Origin: Laceyella tengchongensis
GTDB taxonomy: Bacteria > Bacillota > Bacilli > Thermoactinomycetales > Thermoactinomycetaceae
NCBI RefSeq assembly: GCF_900182735.1
Contig: NZ_FXTU01000011.1
Coordinates: 1 to 64,000 of the forward strand
DNA length: 64,000 nucleotides
Direction of reading: 5' to 3'
The notes beneath the pieces are model-generated. The model saw nothing but the letters and a program-made list of their open reading frames with translations, did no database searches and had not been told where the DNA came from. Shown here one piece after another: positions 27,011-36,118 of the stretch; within the stretch, counting starts at the first letter, position 1, and each line of letters starts with the position of its first letter. The translations under genes and the position numbers were made by a program.

Positions 27011-27072
27011 GGTTGAACAAAATGTGATAGAATCATCATGAATGAATGCAGATGAAAAGGAGGCGCTCCCGG

Positions 27073-27222
27073 TTGGCCAAGAAGAGAGTCAAAGAAAAAC
27101 GGGTTGCCGCGGTGGATGAGCATGGCGTGCTGATGCGCGATCTCAAATCCACGGCCTTGTGGATCATGATCTCTGTGGGTGTCGTCGCGGTGCTGGCGCT
27201 CATGGAGCGGACATTATTTTAA
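27073..27222 (+). CDS. Small single-pass membrane protein
   Basis: A 49-residue frame with a TTG start after AAAAGGAGG. The N-terminal half is basic (AKKRVKEKRVAAV) and residues about 28-43 are a hydrophobic helix (ALWIMISVGVVAVLAL). It fits between the glycosylase and a terminator, in the same direction. The strong binding site and regular layout favour a real gene; function unknown. Confidence 0.65.
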   Translation: MAKKRVKEKRVAAVDEHGVLMRDLKSTALWIMISVGVVAVLALMERTLF

Positions 27223-27231
27223 TGCACATTT

Positions 27232-27267
27232 GAAAACCCCGGTCGGGTTTCTCGACCGGGGTTTTGT
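27232..27267. terminator. Bidirectional terminator
   Basis: AAAACCCCGGTCG and CGACCGGGGTTTT form a perfect 13-base stem with a GGTTTCT-like loop, flanked by A and T runs. It serves the small gene on the plus strand and the MscS gene on the minus strand. Confidence 0.93.
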
Positions 27268-27310
27268 CGTGTCAATCGTTGCCGCCTGCCCCGATCAAGC
27301 CGGGAGAAGG

Positions 27311-28246
27311 TCAACTATTCACTTTGGCGGGGACTTGTGCCTGCATTTGCTGTTCGGGGCTGTAGACCACGCTACGCGGATAGGCGATTGAAATCCCTTG
27401 CTGATGAAGGCTGATCACCGCTTCTTTGCGCATTTCCCGCTCAAGGGACCAGTGTTGTTCTGGTTCGCTCAGCGCGGTGACGGTGAATTCCACCCCGGTC
27501 TGGTCAATACGCGTGATGCCCATGATCTCGGGTGGTTGGATCAGATGGGACGCGTAGCGCTCGGCGATGGTACTGCACATTTTCTCCAAGGCCTGGTTGA
27601 CCGCGGCCAAATCTGATTCATATGGCACCGTGACTGCCACTATGGCCCGCATCTGCTCGCGGTTGTAGTTGGTCACTTGCGTGATGTTTCCATTGGCGAT
27701 GTAATGGAGACGCTGGTTGAATTCGCGGACTTTGGTCACTCTTAAGCCCACTTCTTCGACCCTGCCGCTGATTTGGCCGTTGATCTCTACGAAATCCCCG
27801 ACTTCCAACTGGCTTTCGAAAATGAGGAAAAATCCGGTGATGATGTCGCGTACCAGATTTTGGGCACCGAATCCGATGGCCAAGCCCAAGATTCCGGCAC
27901 CCGCCAACACCGGCAGGGGATCAAAGCCGAGATTGATTAAAAGCGTCAGAGCGGACATGAAATAGATGCCGTACCGCGCGATCGATTTGATCAATTTGCG
28001 CAAGGTATCAGCTTTTTTGCTCTCAATGCGGCTTAATTCAAACACTTTGTCGATCAGTCGATCGATAAAGCGCAAAGCAACGATCGTGAGTACGATGATT
28101 AGTGTGATTTCCCCAACAGGCAGCAGGATGTATTGCACAGGATCTTCAATAATTTTGGTGAACAGGGTTTTCGTCTCCGCGGCGAGGTTGCTCACGGTTG
28201 AGACTTTTTGCTCCAAGGCTGTTGAGGTTGCTTGTTCCCAAATCAA
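27311..28246 (-). CDS. Small-conductance mechanosensitive channel (MscS family)
   Basis: Opens under membrane tension to release solutes on hypo-osmotic shock. The TTG at 28246 follows GGAGGTG and gives 311 residues; a longer frame upstream lacks a binding site. Three helices are seen; the pore helix is VLAGAGILGLAIGFGAQNLV, followed by the beta domain FEVGDFVEI-like segment LEVGDFVEINGQISG and the FNQRLHYIANGNI loop. The C-terminal alpha/beta domain is complete. Closest in plan to YkuT/YggB-type channels. Confidence 0.93.
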   Translation of the reverse strand: MIWEQATSTALEQKVSTVSNLAAETKTLFTKIIEDPVQYILLPVGEITLIIVLTIVALRFIDRLIDKVFELSRIESKKADTLRKLIKSIARYGIYFMSALTLLINLGFDPLPVLAGAGILGLAIGFGAQNLVRDIITGFFLIFESQLEVGDFVEINGQISGRVEEVGLRVTKVREFNQRLHYIANGNITQVTNYNREQMRAIVAVTVPYESDLAAVNQALEKMCSTIAERYASHLIQPPEIMGITRIDQTGVEFTVTALSEPEQHWSLEREMRKEAVISLHQQGISIAYPRSVVYSPEQQMQAQVPAKVNS

Positions 28247-28357
28247 AAGAGTTGCACCTCCGATGATGGTATGCCAAGGGTTTGGGGCGCTTTTATTTTC
28301 CTCCGTCCCTTCCGCGGCAAGGGGGGCGGCAAACCGCCCCAGCCCGTCGGACACGCC

Positions 28358-29341
28358 TCAACTAGACGGCAAGGATTGTTTAACTTTTTTGTCTAACTGC
28401 TCTTGATTAATCCACCCCACAAAAGAGTAAATAATGTTATACTCGTGGTCAAGCAAAGCGACGGCCAAGAAAGGAAAATGTTTTTTGGAGTGGTAACGAA
28501 CATCTAGCCATCTCACCTCATATCCATAAGCGCGTTTGCGAACTTCGGGATAGCCATATGAAGTGAAATCCAAAAAGGCTGCGATTGGTTCTGCTTTTTT
28601 CGAATGGAGGGTTGCCGGATGCTGCAAACCCTTGGTGGAGATCCTGCCGGTCCATAACAATTGTTGGTCGCGGATTTCCCCCAGATGGACTTCCTCCGCA
28701 AACTCAGCGATCACCTTCCAGTGAAACCAATTGCCGGTGGGAATCAGCGTGTAGCGCCCGTTGCGGTTGAGATCGCGCCGCACAGCACTGGCCAATCTTC
28801 GGCGGATCCATATCCGGATGGCGATATAGACCGCGATCGCCGCATAGATGGCGAGAAAGAGAAAGCCGACTTGGTTTGGAAACAGCCACCACAAAAGAAA
28901 ACCGACCAAGTGGATGGCAAAAATGAAGGGATCGAAAATAGCCAATGTATGAAAAGCGATCCACTTATTTGTGAAAGGCAGCCCTGCTTGTGTGCCGTAT
29001 GAGTTGAACAGGTCGATAAATATATGGATGAAAACAGCCAGGAACGTCCACCACCACAGGTGAACCATATCGGCGTTGGGCCAAAACAAATGCAGGCCGG
29101 CGGTGATGAAACTGGGCCAGATGGATAGCATCGGGAGCGAGTGGCTGAAGCCGCGATGCTGGCGAATGTAGGTGGCGTTGCCTCGGAAGCGGAAGATCGT
29201 GTCGGAGTCAGGCATTTGCGAGCCGATGACAGTTCCAAAGAGAACCGCTTGCGAGGTGTCTGGATTAGCGCCGATGGCGGGATCGAGGTGGGCCAAGCCA
29301 AAGAGGCCGATACCCATGACAAAGTGCGTAACCGTATCCAT
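28358..29341 (-). CDS. yfhP: YfhP-like membrane-bound metal-dependent hydrolase family protein
   Basis: A 327-residue protein of the YdjM/DUF457 family: N-terminal MDTVTHFVMGIGLFGL, the HxH/D motifs in MPDSDTIFRFRG and HRGFSHSLP, and the helix with FIDLFNSYGTQA. Four or five membrane helices (about 60-175) precede a soluble C-terminal half. Length equals B. subtilis YfhP, and mutY (yfhQ) lies nearby as in that species. The biochemical activity is unknown. The start follows AAAGGGGGA. Confidence 0.88.
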   Translation of the reverse strand: MDTVTHFVMGIGLFGLAHLDPAIGANPDTSQAVLFGTVIGSQMPDSDTIFRFRGNATYIRQHRGFSHSLPMLSIWPSFITAGLHLFWPNADMVHLWWWTFLAVFIHIFIDLFNSYGTQAGLPFTNKWIAFHTLAIFDPFIFAIHLVGFLLWWLFPNQVGFLFLAIYAAIAVYIAIRIWIRRRLASAVRRDLNRNGRYTLIPTGNWFHWKVIAEFAEEVHLGEIRDQQLLWTGRISTKGLQHPATLHSKKAEPIAAFLDFTSYGYPEVRKRAYGYEVRWLDVRYHSKKHFPFLAVALLDHEYNIIYSFVGWINQEQLDKKVKQSLPSS

Positions 29342-29707
29342 TCACCATCCCCCTTTTAGAAAATGGATTGACATGCTGTCGTCGGGAACAGCAACCCTTT
29401 CTCATTGAAAAAGGTTGCGGCTTGCATCCTTGACGGGTTGATCAGGAAGCGATGGGAACGGATGGAGCCAGGTGCCATGCCATTCCTTTTGACATGCCCG
29501 GTCCGCTCGCTTTGGTCCGGTTCCCGCTTGATAGGCTGTTCCCGGTAAGGAAGCTTTCACCCTTGGGTTTGTTGATGCTGGAAAACCGTTTGGTGCGCAA
29601 TGGCTGGGCATGGAGGATCGTCAGAATGACTGACAGAGACTTCTACAAAAGTCTAACAGATTTTACGAGTCAATGGGTGAAAACTTCCTTGAAAAGGAGT
29701 GAAGTTG
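29342..29707. other. Intergenic region upstream of the YfhP gene and the NIPSNAP-like gene
   Basis: GCAACC and GGTTGC at 29390-29416 can form a hairpin around a TTT/AAA extension. No gene was recognised; the 95-codon plus-strand frame at 29452 has no good start. Confidence 0.4.
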
Positions 29708-30046
29708 TTGTATATCGTTTTTGTCGAATATGCCGTTGATAAACAGGCCATGGACGAAGTGTCCCAAGCGTTGTGCATCCTGCGTGAAGAGATGAAGGAC
29801 CAGATTCCAATTGCGTCATACCACGGAGGGGAAAGTTGTGATCAGCCGGGCCTCATTGTTGAAATGATCCAAGTGCTCACATGGGAACAGGCCAACCTTG
29901 TCAAGCGCATGCGCACTGCGCTAGAACATGGCTGGGGCCATGCGATGGACCCCTGGATTAAAGGTGGGCGCGGCAAAGTCCGCTCGTGGATTTTCCGCCT
30001 GTTTGATGATCGTTCGCTCTCCGCATCTCCTCGCCAAGACGTCTAA
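29708..30046 (+). CDS. Conserved hypothetical protein, possibly a dimeric alpha-beta barrel
   Basis: A 112-residue soluble protein. TTG at 29708 lies eight bases after AAGGAG; GTG at 29699 and TTG at 29705 are alternatives. It begins YIVFVEYAVDK, a beta strand typical of NIPSNAP or ABM-like ferredoxin folds, and ends with a basic Trp-containing segment (WIKGGRGKVRSWIF). I do not know its function. It stands upstream of mutY in the same direction but 273 bases away. Confidence 0.65.
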   Translation: MYIVFVEYAVDKQAMDEVSQALCILREEMKDQIPIASYHGGESCDQPGLIVEMIQVLTWEQANLVKRMRTALEHGWGHAMDPWIKGGRGKVRSWIFRLFDDRSLSASPRQDV

Positions 30047-30319
30047 CCCCGGCGGCTGGCAATCCCAAAATGAAGCTACCTCTTCATGCGACGGAGGCGG
30101 GTCTTTTCCCCGTTGGAACCTCATTCAACCTGTCTCCTGTCGCCCGTTTCCCCTTTTCTTTTCGATAAGCCCGTTATCATGAGCAATGTTTAAAATCTGT
30201 CTATATCCTTTGGTTGGAATAACAGTGTATGATGTATATAACCAATCTTTTAAATAAGAGATTGACGCTTACACTTCCTTAGACTTTGCCGGTGAACAAG
30301 TATTAAGGAGGCAAAGGTA
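30047..30319. other. Intergenic region before mutY
   Basis: Contains the hairpin ATGAAG/CTTCAT near 30070-30088 inside a GC-rich stretch, then AT-rich DNA with a possible promoter (TTGGTT and TATGATG around 30210-30232). No known riboswitch consensus fits. Confidence 0.35.
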
Positions 30320-31402
30320 TTGGTAAAAAAAGATGTTTTCACCATAGATGGGGAAGTGGTTCAGATTATTGGGCGGGAGCTTCTTGATTGGTACAACCGC
30401 AATCGGAGGGATCTGCCATGGAGGAAGGATCAGGATCCATATAAGATTTGGGTTTCTGAAATCATGCTCCAACAAACTCGTGTCGATACAGTTATCCCCT
30501 ATTTTCAGCGTTTTATTGAACAGTTCCCGACGCTGGACGATTTGGCTAAAGCACCGGAAGAGCAGGTGATCAAAGCCTGGGAAGGGTTGGGGTATTACTC
30601 GCGCGTGAAAAATTTGCATGCGGCGGTGAAGGAAGTATCCGCCCATTATGGAAGCCGTGTGCCCGATGATCTGGAGACCATTTCCAAACTGAAGGGAATT
30701 GGCCCTTATACTGCCGGTGCCGTGTTGAGCATCGCCTACAATAAAAAAGCGGCGGCGGTAGACGGCAACGTCATGCGCGTGTTTTCTCGCTTGTTTGCGT
30801 TGACAGACGATATCGCGCTAGCTTCTACCCGCAAAAAAATGGAGCACATTGCCTTGCAACTGATTCCGGAAGATGCTCCCGGCGACTTCAACCAAGCCTT
30901 GATGGAATTGGGAGCGCTCATTTGCACGCCGTCTTCGCCACAATGTCTATTCTGCCCCCTGCAGTCTGTCTGTAATGCATATGCAGAGGGAATCGAGGAA
31001 GAACTGCCGCGCAAGAAGAAAGCCAAACCGCCTAAGCGAATGGACATGGTGATGTTGTGGTTGGCGCAGGATCAGCGAGCCCTGGTTGAGAAACGGCCGG
31101 ATGAAGGACTGCTTGCGGGCATGTGGGGATTGCCAACCATTCACTTAGCCGAAGCGAAGGATCCCTTTGGTGAAGCCCGCCGGTTTTGTGACAAAAATGG
31201 TCTGGACGTTACGAATGTAACGATAGCGGGGAAGTTTGAGCACATCTTCAGCCATCAGCATTGGAAGGTGACAGTGTTACGCGGAGATGTGAAGCGAGCA
31301 AATGATATCGCGTCCCCGGCGCTTACATGGATGTCAGCTCAACAGATCAAAGATAAACCTTTTTCAAACGTTTACCGTAAAGCATTGCAATTATTCATAT
31401 GA
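30320..31402 (+). CDS. mutY: Adenine DNA glycosylase MutY
   Basis: Removes adenine mispaired with 8-oxoguanine. The 360-residue protein starts at TTG eight bases after AAGGAGG. It has SEIMLQQTRVDTV with the catalytic glutamate, the helix-hairpin-helix LKGIGPYTAGAVLS, the catalytic aspartate of VDGNVMRV, and an iron-sulphur loop of four cysteines spaced C-x6-C-x2-C-x5-C (from CTPSSPQC to SVC). The C-terminal NUDIX-like domain recognises 8-oxoG. Orthologue of yfhQ by position near yfhP. Confidence 0.97.
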   Translation: MVKKDVFTIDGEVVQIIGRELLDWYNRNRRDLPWRKDQDPYKIWVSEIMLQQTRVDTVIPYFQRFIEQFPTLDDLAKAPEEQVIKAWEGLGYYSRVKNLHAAVKEVSAHYGSRVPDDLETISKLKGIGPYTAGAVLSIAYNKKAAAVDGNVMRVFSRLFALTDDIALASTRKKMEHIALQLIPEDAPGDFNQALMELGALICTPSSPQCLFCPLQSVCNAYAEGIEEELPRKKKAKPPKRMDMVMLWLAQDQRALVEKRPDEGLLAGMWGLPTIHLAEAKDPFGEARRFCDKNGLDVTNVTIAGKFEHIFSHQHWKVTVLRGDVKRANDIASPALTWMSAQQIKDKPFSNVYRKALQLFI

Positions 31403-31486
31403 TTTCCAAATGAATGGGCAACAGTTTGGCGCCTCAAAACGATGTTTCTTATATTGATTTACACATCAGATAGGGAGAGAGTGTCT

Positions 31487-33199
31487 GTGGAAGGTAAAAA
31501 ACCGATCGAAGAGCAGTTGCCTGAGGGAAAGAAGGACGCGGCAGAAGAATTGCAATCGCCGGCAGGTCAAGAAAGTGACGAGCGAAAAGCCGCATCTCCC
31601 GAATGTGATGCGGAAGTGAAACAGACGACGCCGAAGGATGACGCGGCAGAGCAAACACCCGAGGTGACAGGGGACGAAACCGCTTTCCAGCCCGCCGCCA
31701 AAGATGAGGCAGAACCGGCAGAAACCAAAGAGATTGACCGCGACCGTGCCTTTGACACGATGGAGCTCAAGATTTTTGGCCAGTGGGACACGGAGAACAA
31801 GGCAACGCCGATATTGGAGCAAAATCAGGAAAGTGCACCTGAGGCACAAGAAACAAAGCCTGATCAACCGGAGCAAGCAGCGCAAGTGGTGACGGCGGAG
31901 GAGCCCACGCAACCCGTAGGGGAAGTGAAGCCGGATAACGACGCTCCGGTAGCGGAAGCACCCAAGGCCGAAATCGCTCCTAAGCAGGAACCGCATCCCC
32001 TGGCGTCCATGATGGTGGACTTCAGTGAGGAAGTCGCCAATCTGGAGAAAGAAGAGTCGAAAAAGGCCGAAGTGCAGCGCCAACCTGAACCCGCTCCAGC
32101 TGATGCAACTGCCGCTGTGACGGACGACACAGGCGTGTTCAAATCGGTGAAGCGTGAAATTCGTACCACACCGCGACCCAAGAAATTGTTGGTAATGGGC
32201 ATCGTTTCCTCGATGGTGATCGCCGGAGTAGTTGGTTTTAGCGCTTTCGCCTACGAACAGCAGACTTCTGCGGGAACCAATAACCCCAAAGCGGAACAGC
32301 CGATTCAAAAGCCCAATTACTTCGAATTAACTTTGGATGGGCAATCGTTTAAGCTTGATTTGAACACCATTGGCTATGACGGCAAAAATGAAAACACGAT
32401 CGATCAGCATCAATTGCGGACGTGGCTGGACTCGGTTCAGAAAAAAGTAAATGTGGAGCCGAAAAACGCCAAAGCTAGCCGGATTGGGGGCAAGATCACA
32501 CCAGAGCAAGACGGGCGCAAGGTCGATGTGAAAAAGGTGGAAGAGTGGCTAAAGAATCTGAAACCTTTGATCAACAAGCCGCAGCCTATTCCCATGATCA
32601 CCCTTAAGCCGCTGGTGACAACACAGGACATTAAAAATGTCGACAAAAAATTGATCGGCAAATATGGGACGAAGTTTGATCCCGGAAATGTGAACCGGAC
32701 GATCAATATGCGACTCGCTTCCAAAGCGATTAGCGGCATTATCCTCATGCCTGGTGAGAAGTTTTCCTTCAACCAAGTCGTCGGTGAGCGCACAACTGCG
32801 CGCGGCTACAAAACCGCCGGCGTCATCGTAAAGGGCGAATTCACAGAAGGGATTGGGGGCGGCATTTGTCAAGTGTCATCCACCTTGTACAACAGCGTGG
32901 ATGAGGCGGGATTGAAGATGTTGCAAGTGAACCACCACAGCGCTGAAGTCACCTATGTACCTAAAGGCCGGGATGCGACCGTTTCTTGGGGAGGACCCGA
33001 CTTCAAATTCAGAAACAATCTCAACAAGCCCGTGATGATCAAGATCAAAATGGCTGGTCCTTATCTGACCGTTTACACTTACACAGCACCGGGAGCGAAG
33101 GTAACCAAGAAGAAAGTGCAAGCTCCCCCGGAAACATTTACACAAGTGAAAGTGAACCCGACCCAACAGACCGAACCATTGTCTAAAACGGGAAACTGA
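31487..33199 (+). CDS. VanW family protein with a long acidic cytoplasmic N-terminus
   Basis: A 570-residue protein. GTG at 31487 follows GGGAGAG by seven bases. Residues 1-225 are rich in Glu, Ala, Pro and Gln and probably disordered; a single helix lies at about 231-255 (LLVMGIVSSMVIAGVVGFSA); a YoaR-like region follows, and the VanW domain occupies about 390-545 with PGEKFSFNQVVGERT and GGGICQVSSTLYN. VanW proteins are wall-associated and of unknown biochemistry. A short basic and proline-rich tail closes it. The long acidic cytoplasmic part is unusual for the family. Confidence 0.9.
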   Translation: MEGKKPIEEQLPEGKKDAAEELQSPAGQESDERKAASPECDAEVKQTTPKDDAAEQTPEVTGDETAFQPAAKDEAEPAETKEIDRDRAFDTMELKIFGQWDTENKATPILEQNQESAPEAQETKPDQPEQAAQVVTAEEPTQPVGEVKPDNDAPVAEAPKAEIAPKQEPHPLASMMVDFSEEVANLEKEESKKAEVQRQPEPAPADATAAVTDDTGVFKSVKREIRTTPRPKKLLVMGIVSSMVIAGVVGFSAFAYEQQTSAGTNNPKAEQPIQKPNYFELTLDGQSFKLDLNTIGYDGKNENTIDQHQLRTWLDSVQKKVNVEPKNAKASRIGGKITPEQDGRKVDVKKVEEWLKNLKPLINKPQPIPMITLKPLVTTQDIKNVDKKLIGKYGTKFDPGNVNRTINMRLASKAISGIILMPGEKFSFNQVVGERTTARGYKTAGVIVKGEFTEGIGGGICQVSSTLYNSVDEAGLKMLQVNHHSAEVTYVPKGRDATVSWGGPDFKFRNNLNKPVMIKIKMAGPYLTVYTYTAPGAKVTKKKVQAPPETFTQVKVNPTQQTEPLSKTGN

Positions 33200-33227
33200 T
33201 CGCCCTTTTACTTTGCTTTCATGTGAA

Positions 33228-33254
33228 ACACCCGGTCAATCCGGGTGTTTTTTC
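33228..33254 (+). terminator. Terminator after the VanW gene
   Basis: ACACCCGG and CCGGGTGT with a TCAAT loop, then six Ts. Confidence 0.92.
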
Positions 33255-33260
33255 ATGCGT

Positions 33261-33467
33261 TCATGCGTGAGGGTCTTCCGGTTGAATCGCGGCCAGACCT
33301 CCGCGTTGCTCGATCTCCCCGATGAGATCATGGTGTAGGCTGGTTCCTTGGACATTCATCAACGGGGACAGCTGGGACATCACGAAATGGTGGTAGGTCA
33401 ATTCTTCCATCGTCCATTGCGACAGCGGAACCATGCTTAATTCGTCAAACGTTCTACCATAATACAC
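33261..33467 (-). CDS. Conserved small cytosolic protein
   Basis: A 68-residue protein starting at a GTG five bases after GGGAGGTGAT, an excellent binding site. Sequence pattern MYYGRTFDELSMVPLSQW, then a helix with TYHHFVMSQLSP and IGEIEQRGG. It resembles short conserved proteins of Bacilli without a known role. It is convergent with the VanW gene, whose terminator ends seven bases from its stop. Confidence 0.75.
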   Translation of the reverse strand: MYYGRTFDELSMVPLSQWTMEELTYHHFVMSQLSPLMNVQGTSLHHDLIGEIEQRGGLAAIQPEDPHA

Positions 33468-33548
33468 AGGGTATCACCTCCCGTTTAGTATGGGAGGGAA
33501 AACGCAAAACATACGCAGAAGACTGTGCAGAAAGGCGTGTGAAATGAA

Positions 33549-34991
33549 ATGAACTGGCTGATGGAGGAAATTCCTTTTCCGATTGATTTGGAGCAAGTCT
33601 TCACAAAAATGTATCGAGATGAGCCGTATGCGTTTTGGCTGGACAGTTCCCGATTAGTTGATGGACTGAGCCGTTATTCCATGATGGGGGGGCGCCCGCG
33701 CCAAATTCTCTCCACTGTGGATGGACAAACCGAATGGCGTCATGCGGAGGGAGAGGAACAGTTTAGCGAGGAGTCACCCTTTGCCACGTTGCGGCGCGTC
33801 TTGGAGAACCAAAGCGCCCTTAAGATGGATTGCCCCTTCCCTTTTGTCGGCGGTTGGGTTGGGTATGTGGGCTATGAGTGCAACCGCTATGTGGAGCGGG
33901 TGCCCGTTCATCAATATGATCCCACTCAAGCGCCAGAGATGTTTTGGATGTTTGTCGACCAAGTGCTTATATACGATCATCTAGAGAAAAAAGCGGTGGT
34001 TAGTCACCTGTATGAAGGGGACCCAGCTGCGGCCAAGCGCAGGGTGATGGCGTGGGTTGCCAAATTGCGCGAAATAATGCAGGAGCCGTTTCATCCCCTG
34101 ACCGTACCCGAAACGGCCAATGGTGGGCAGATGGGGGCGTTTCGTAGTGCGGTCACACCGGTGGCATATCGTGAACGGATTCGGAAGATCAAGGAGTATA
34201 TTGGGCGTGGCGAAATATACCAAGCATGTTATACCTATCAATGGGAAACGGATTTATCAGGAGATCCATACCACCTTTACACCTTCTTGCGTAGGGTTAA
34301 TCCCGCTCCGTTTTCTGCTTATTTGCGTTTGGGGGAATGGGCGGTAGTCTCTTCATCGCCGGAGCGCTTCTTGCGAATGGATGAGCGGCGGGTTGTGGAA
34401 AGCAGGCCGATCAAAGGTACCCGCCCACGCGCAGGAAACATTGAAGAAGACCAGAAGTTGGTTCGTGATCTAGCGACCCATCCCAAAGACCGCGCCGAAA
34501 ATGTGATGATCGTCGACTTGGTGCGCAATGACTTAGGGCGCGTCTGTGAGACGGGATCGGTTTGCGTCCCCAAGTTGCTACAAGTGGAGTCATATGCCAC
34601 CGTGCATCAGCTGGTGTCAACCGTTGAGGGCATCTTGCCGGCTGGACGTTCGCCCGTCGATGTGATTGAAGCGGCTTTTCCTGGCGGCTCAATGACGGGG
34701 GCGCCCAAAATCAGAGCCATGGAGATCCTGTTCGAATTGGAAACGGGAGCACGCGGCATATATTCCGGGGGGCTTGGCTATCTGGATGTGCGGGGGACAT
34801 TTGATCTGAGCATGGTGATCCGAACCATCGTATGCCATCAGGGAAAGGCTTATTTTCATGTGGGCGGGGGCATCGTCGCCGATTCTGATCCGGACAGCGA
34901 ATACCAAGAGACATTGGACAAAGCGTTTGCGCTGAAAAAAGCATTATCTTTAGCGAACGCCGCAGCGCCGGTTGCCACCCATCCCAGTTAA
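33549..34991 (+). CDS. pabB: Aminodeoxychorismate synthase component I
   Basis: Converts chorismate and ammonia to 4-amino-4-deoxychorismate for folate. In the 480-residue protein the active-site motif is PIKGTRPRAG, with the lysine that distinguishes PabB from anthranilate synthase (PIAGTRRRG in TrpE). SSSPERFL, MIVDLVRNDLGRV and GGSMTGAPKIRAMEI complete the chorismate fold, and SGGLGYL is typical for PabB. No pabA or pabC gene is adjacent, so the glutaminase is encoded elsewhere. Confidence 0.93.
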   Translation: MNWLMEEIPFPIDLEQVFTKMYRDEPYAFWLDSSRLVDGLSRYSMMGGRPRQILSTVDGQTEWRHAEGEEQFSEESPFATLRRVLENQSALKMDCPFPFVGGWVGYVGYECNRYVERVPVHQYDPTQAPEMFWMFVDQVLIYDHLEKKAVVSHLYEGDPAAAKRRVMAWVAKLREIMQEPFHPLTVPETANGGQMGAFRSAVTPVAYRERIRKIKEYIGRGEIYQACYTYQWETDLSGDPYHLYTFLRRVNPAPFSAYLRLGEWAVVSSSPERFLRMDERRVVESRPIKGTRPRAGNIEEDQKLVRDLATHPKDRAENVMIVDLVRNDLGRVCETGSVCVPKLLQVESYATVHQLVSTVEGILPAGRSPVDVIEAAFPGGSMTGAPKIRAMEILFELETGARGIYSGGLGYLDVRGTFDLSMVIRTIVCHQGKAYFHVGGGIVADSDPDSEYQETLDKAFALKKALSLANAAAPVATHPS

Positions 34992-35058
34992 GGCCTGTTT
35001 CATCGTCCCGGCGCGTGGCAAGCGGGCGGAAGGGACATACTATGACGGGTGATGGCAA

Positions 35059-36018
35059 ATGATTGTGCGATTTGGCTTTGTGGCCATGAGTAGTCGGGTG
35101 AAAAACGCTTCACCTTCCAAAACCATGACGGTGAAGGCATTTCAGCAGATAGGGCAGCCGCAATTGGCGATGAAGAAAATCATTCGCATTGCCAAAGAGA
35201 ACCTTGCCAACACGAAGCGGATTTTGTATCACGCCTTGGCGCATGACATCTCGTTTTACCGATTTTCGTCCCGCTTGATTCCGCTGGCAGGGCATGCGTT
35301 AGTCGGAGGGCAGGACTTTGTTCGGGCGCTCTTGCCGGAGTTGAAAGAGATCGGGCAATTGGTGCAGGACCATCAGATGCGGGTCGGATTCCATCCCGAA
35401 CACTACACTGTCCTCAACACACCAAACAATGAGGTGTTTGCCGCTTCATACAAGGATTTGATCCGCCATGTTAAGATGCTGGCAGCGATGGGTTTACATA
35501 GCGGGCACAAATGCAACATCCATGTGGGGGGAGTGTATGGAAACAAGGAGGATTCAATGGAGCGGTTTCTCGGCAACTTCAAGCGGTTGGAAGCGAGGAT
35601 CCAAGCGCACCTCTGTTTGGAGAATGATGACACGACTTACACGGCGGCAGAGACGCTGCATCTCGCTGAAACAGTGGGTGTGCCCATGGTGCTGGACCTT
35701 CACCACCACCGCCTCAACCATCATGGGGAAAAAGAGGAAGACTTGTGGCCGAGGATTGTGGCCACTTGGGCCAAAGAGCCATTTCCCCCCAAGATCCACA
35801 TTTCCAGCCCCAAAAGCGAGACCGATGCACGCGGACATGCTGATTATGTGGAAGTAGATGATTTGTATCCTTTTCTGAAGGCAGCCGCAACGCACACGGA
35901 TCGGCTGGATGTTATGATTGAAGCAAAACAGAAAGATGGTGCCCTGTTTCAGTTGATGGAACAATTAAGGCAAAAAGAGGGCGTTTCCGTGATAAATCAA
36001 GCCACTATCCGAATCTAA
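35059..36018 (+). CDS. uvsE: UV DNA damage endonuclease
   Basis: Nicks DNA 5' of UV photoproducts and abasic sites. The 319-residue TIM-barrel protein begins VRFGFVAMSS, the usual opening, with HALAHDISFYRFSSRLIPL, the metal-binding GFHPEHYTVLN, NIHVGGVYGNKE, LENDDTTYT and LDLHHHRLNH. All the histidine and glutamate metal ligands expected are present. B. subtilis YwjD is the orthologue; useful for light-exposed spores. Confidence 0.95.
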   Translation: MIVRFGFVAMSSRVKNASPSKTMTVKAFQQIGQPQLAMKKIIRIAKENLANTKRILYHALAHDISFYRFSSRLIPLAGHALVGGQDFVRALLPELKEIGQLVQDHQMRVGFHPEHYTVLNTPNNEVFAASYKDLIRHVKMLAAMGLHSGHKCNIHVGGVYGNKEDSMERFLGNFKRLEARIQAHLCLENDDTTYTAAETLHLAETVGVPMVLDLHHHRLNHHGEKEEDLWPRIVATWAKEPFPPKIHISSPKSETDARGHADYVEVDDLYPFLKAAATHTDRLDVMIEAKQKDGALFQLMEQLRQKEGVSVINQATIRI

Positions 36019-36118
36019 AAAATGAAAAAATTTAGGGTGAAATGATTAAACGTTCGTAGGTGTAGGTTAAAATAAAAAAAGAGGATAGGCCTTGGTAGGG
36101 GTGAGGAGGGGGGAATAC

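Noticed and set aside
30047..30150. Possible riboswitch in the GC-rich region before mutY
   Set aside because: A few short stems exist, but none of the riboswitch consensus sequences I know fits.
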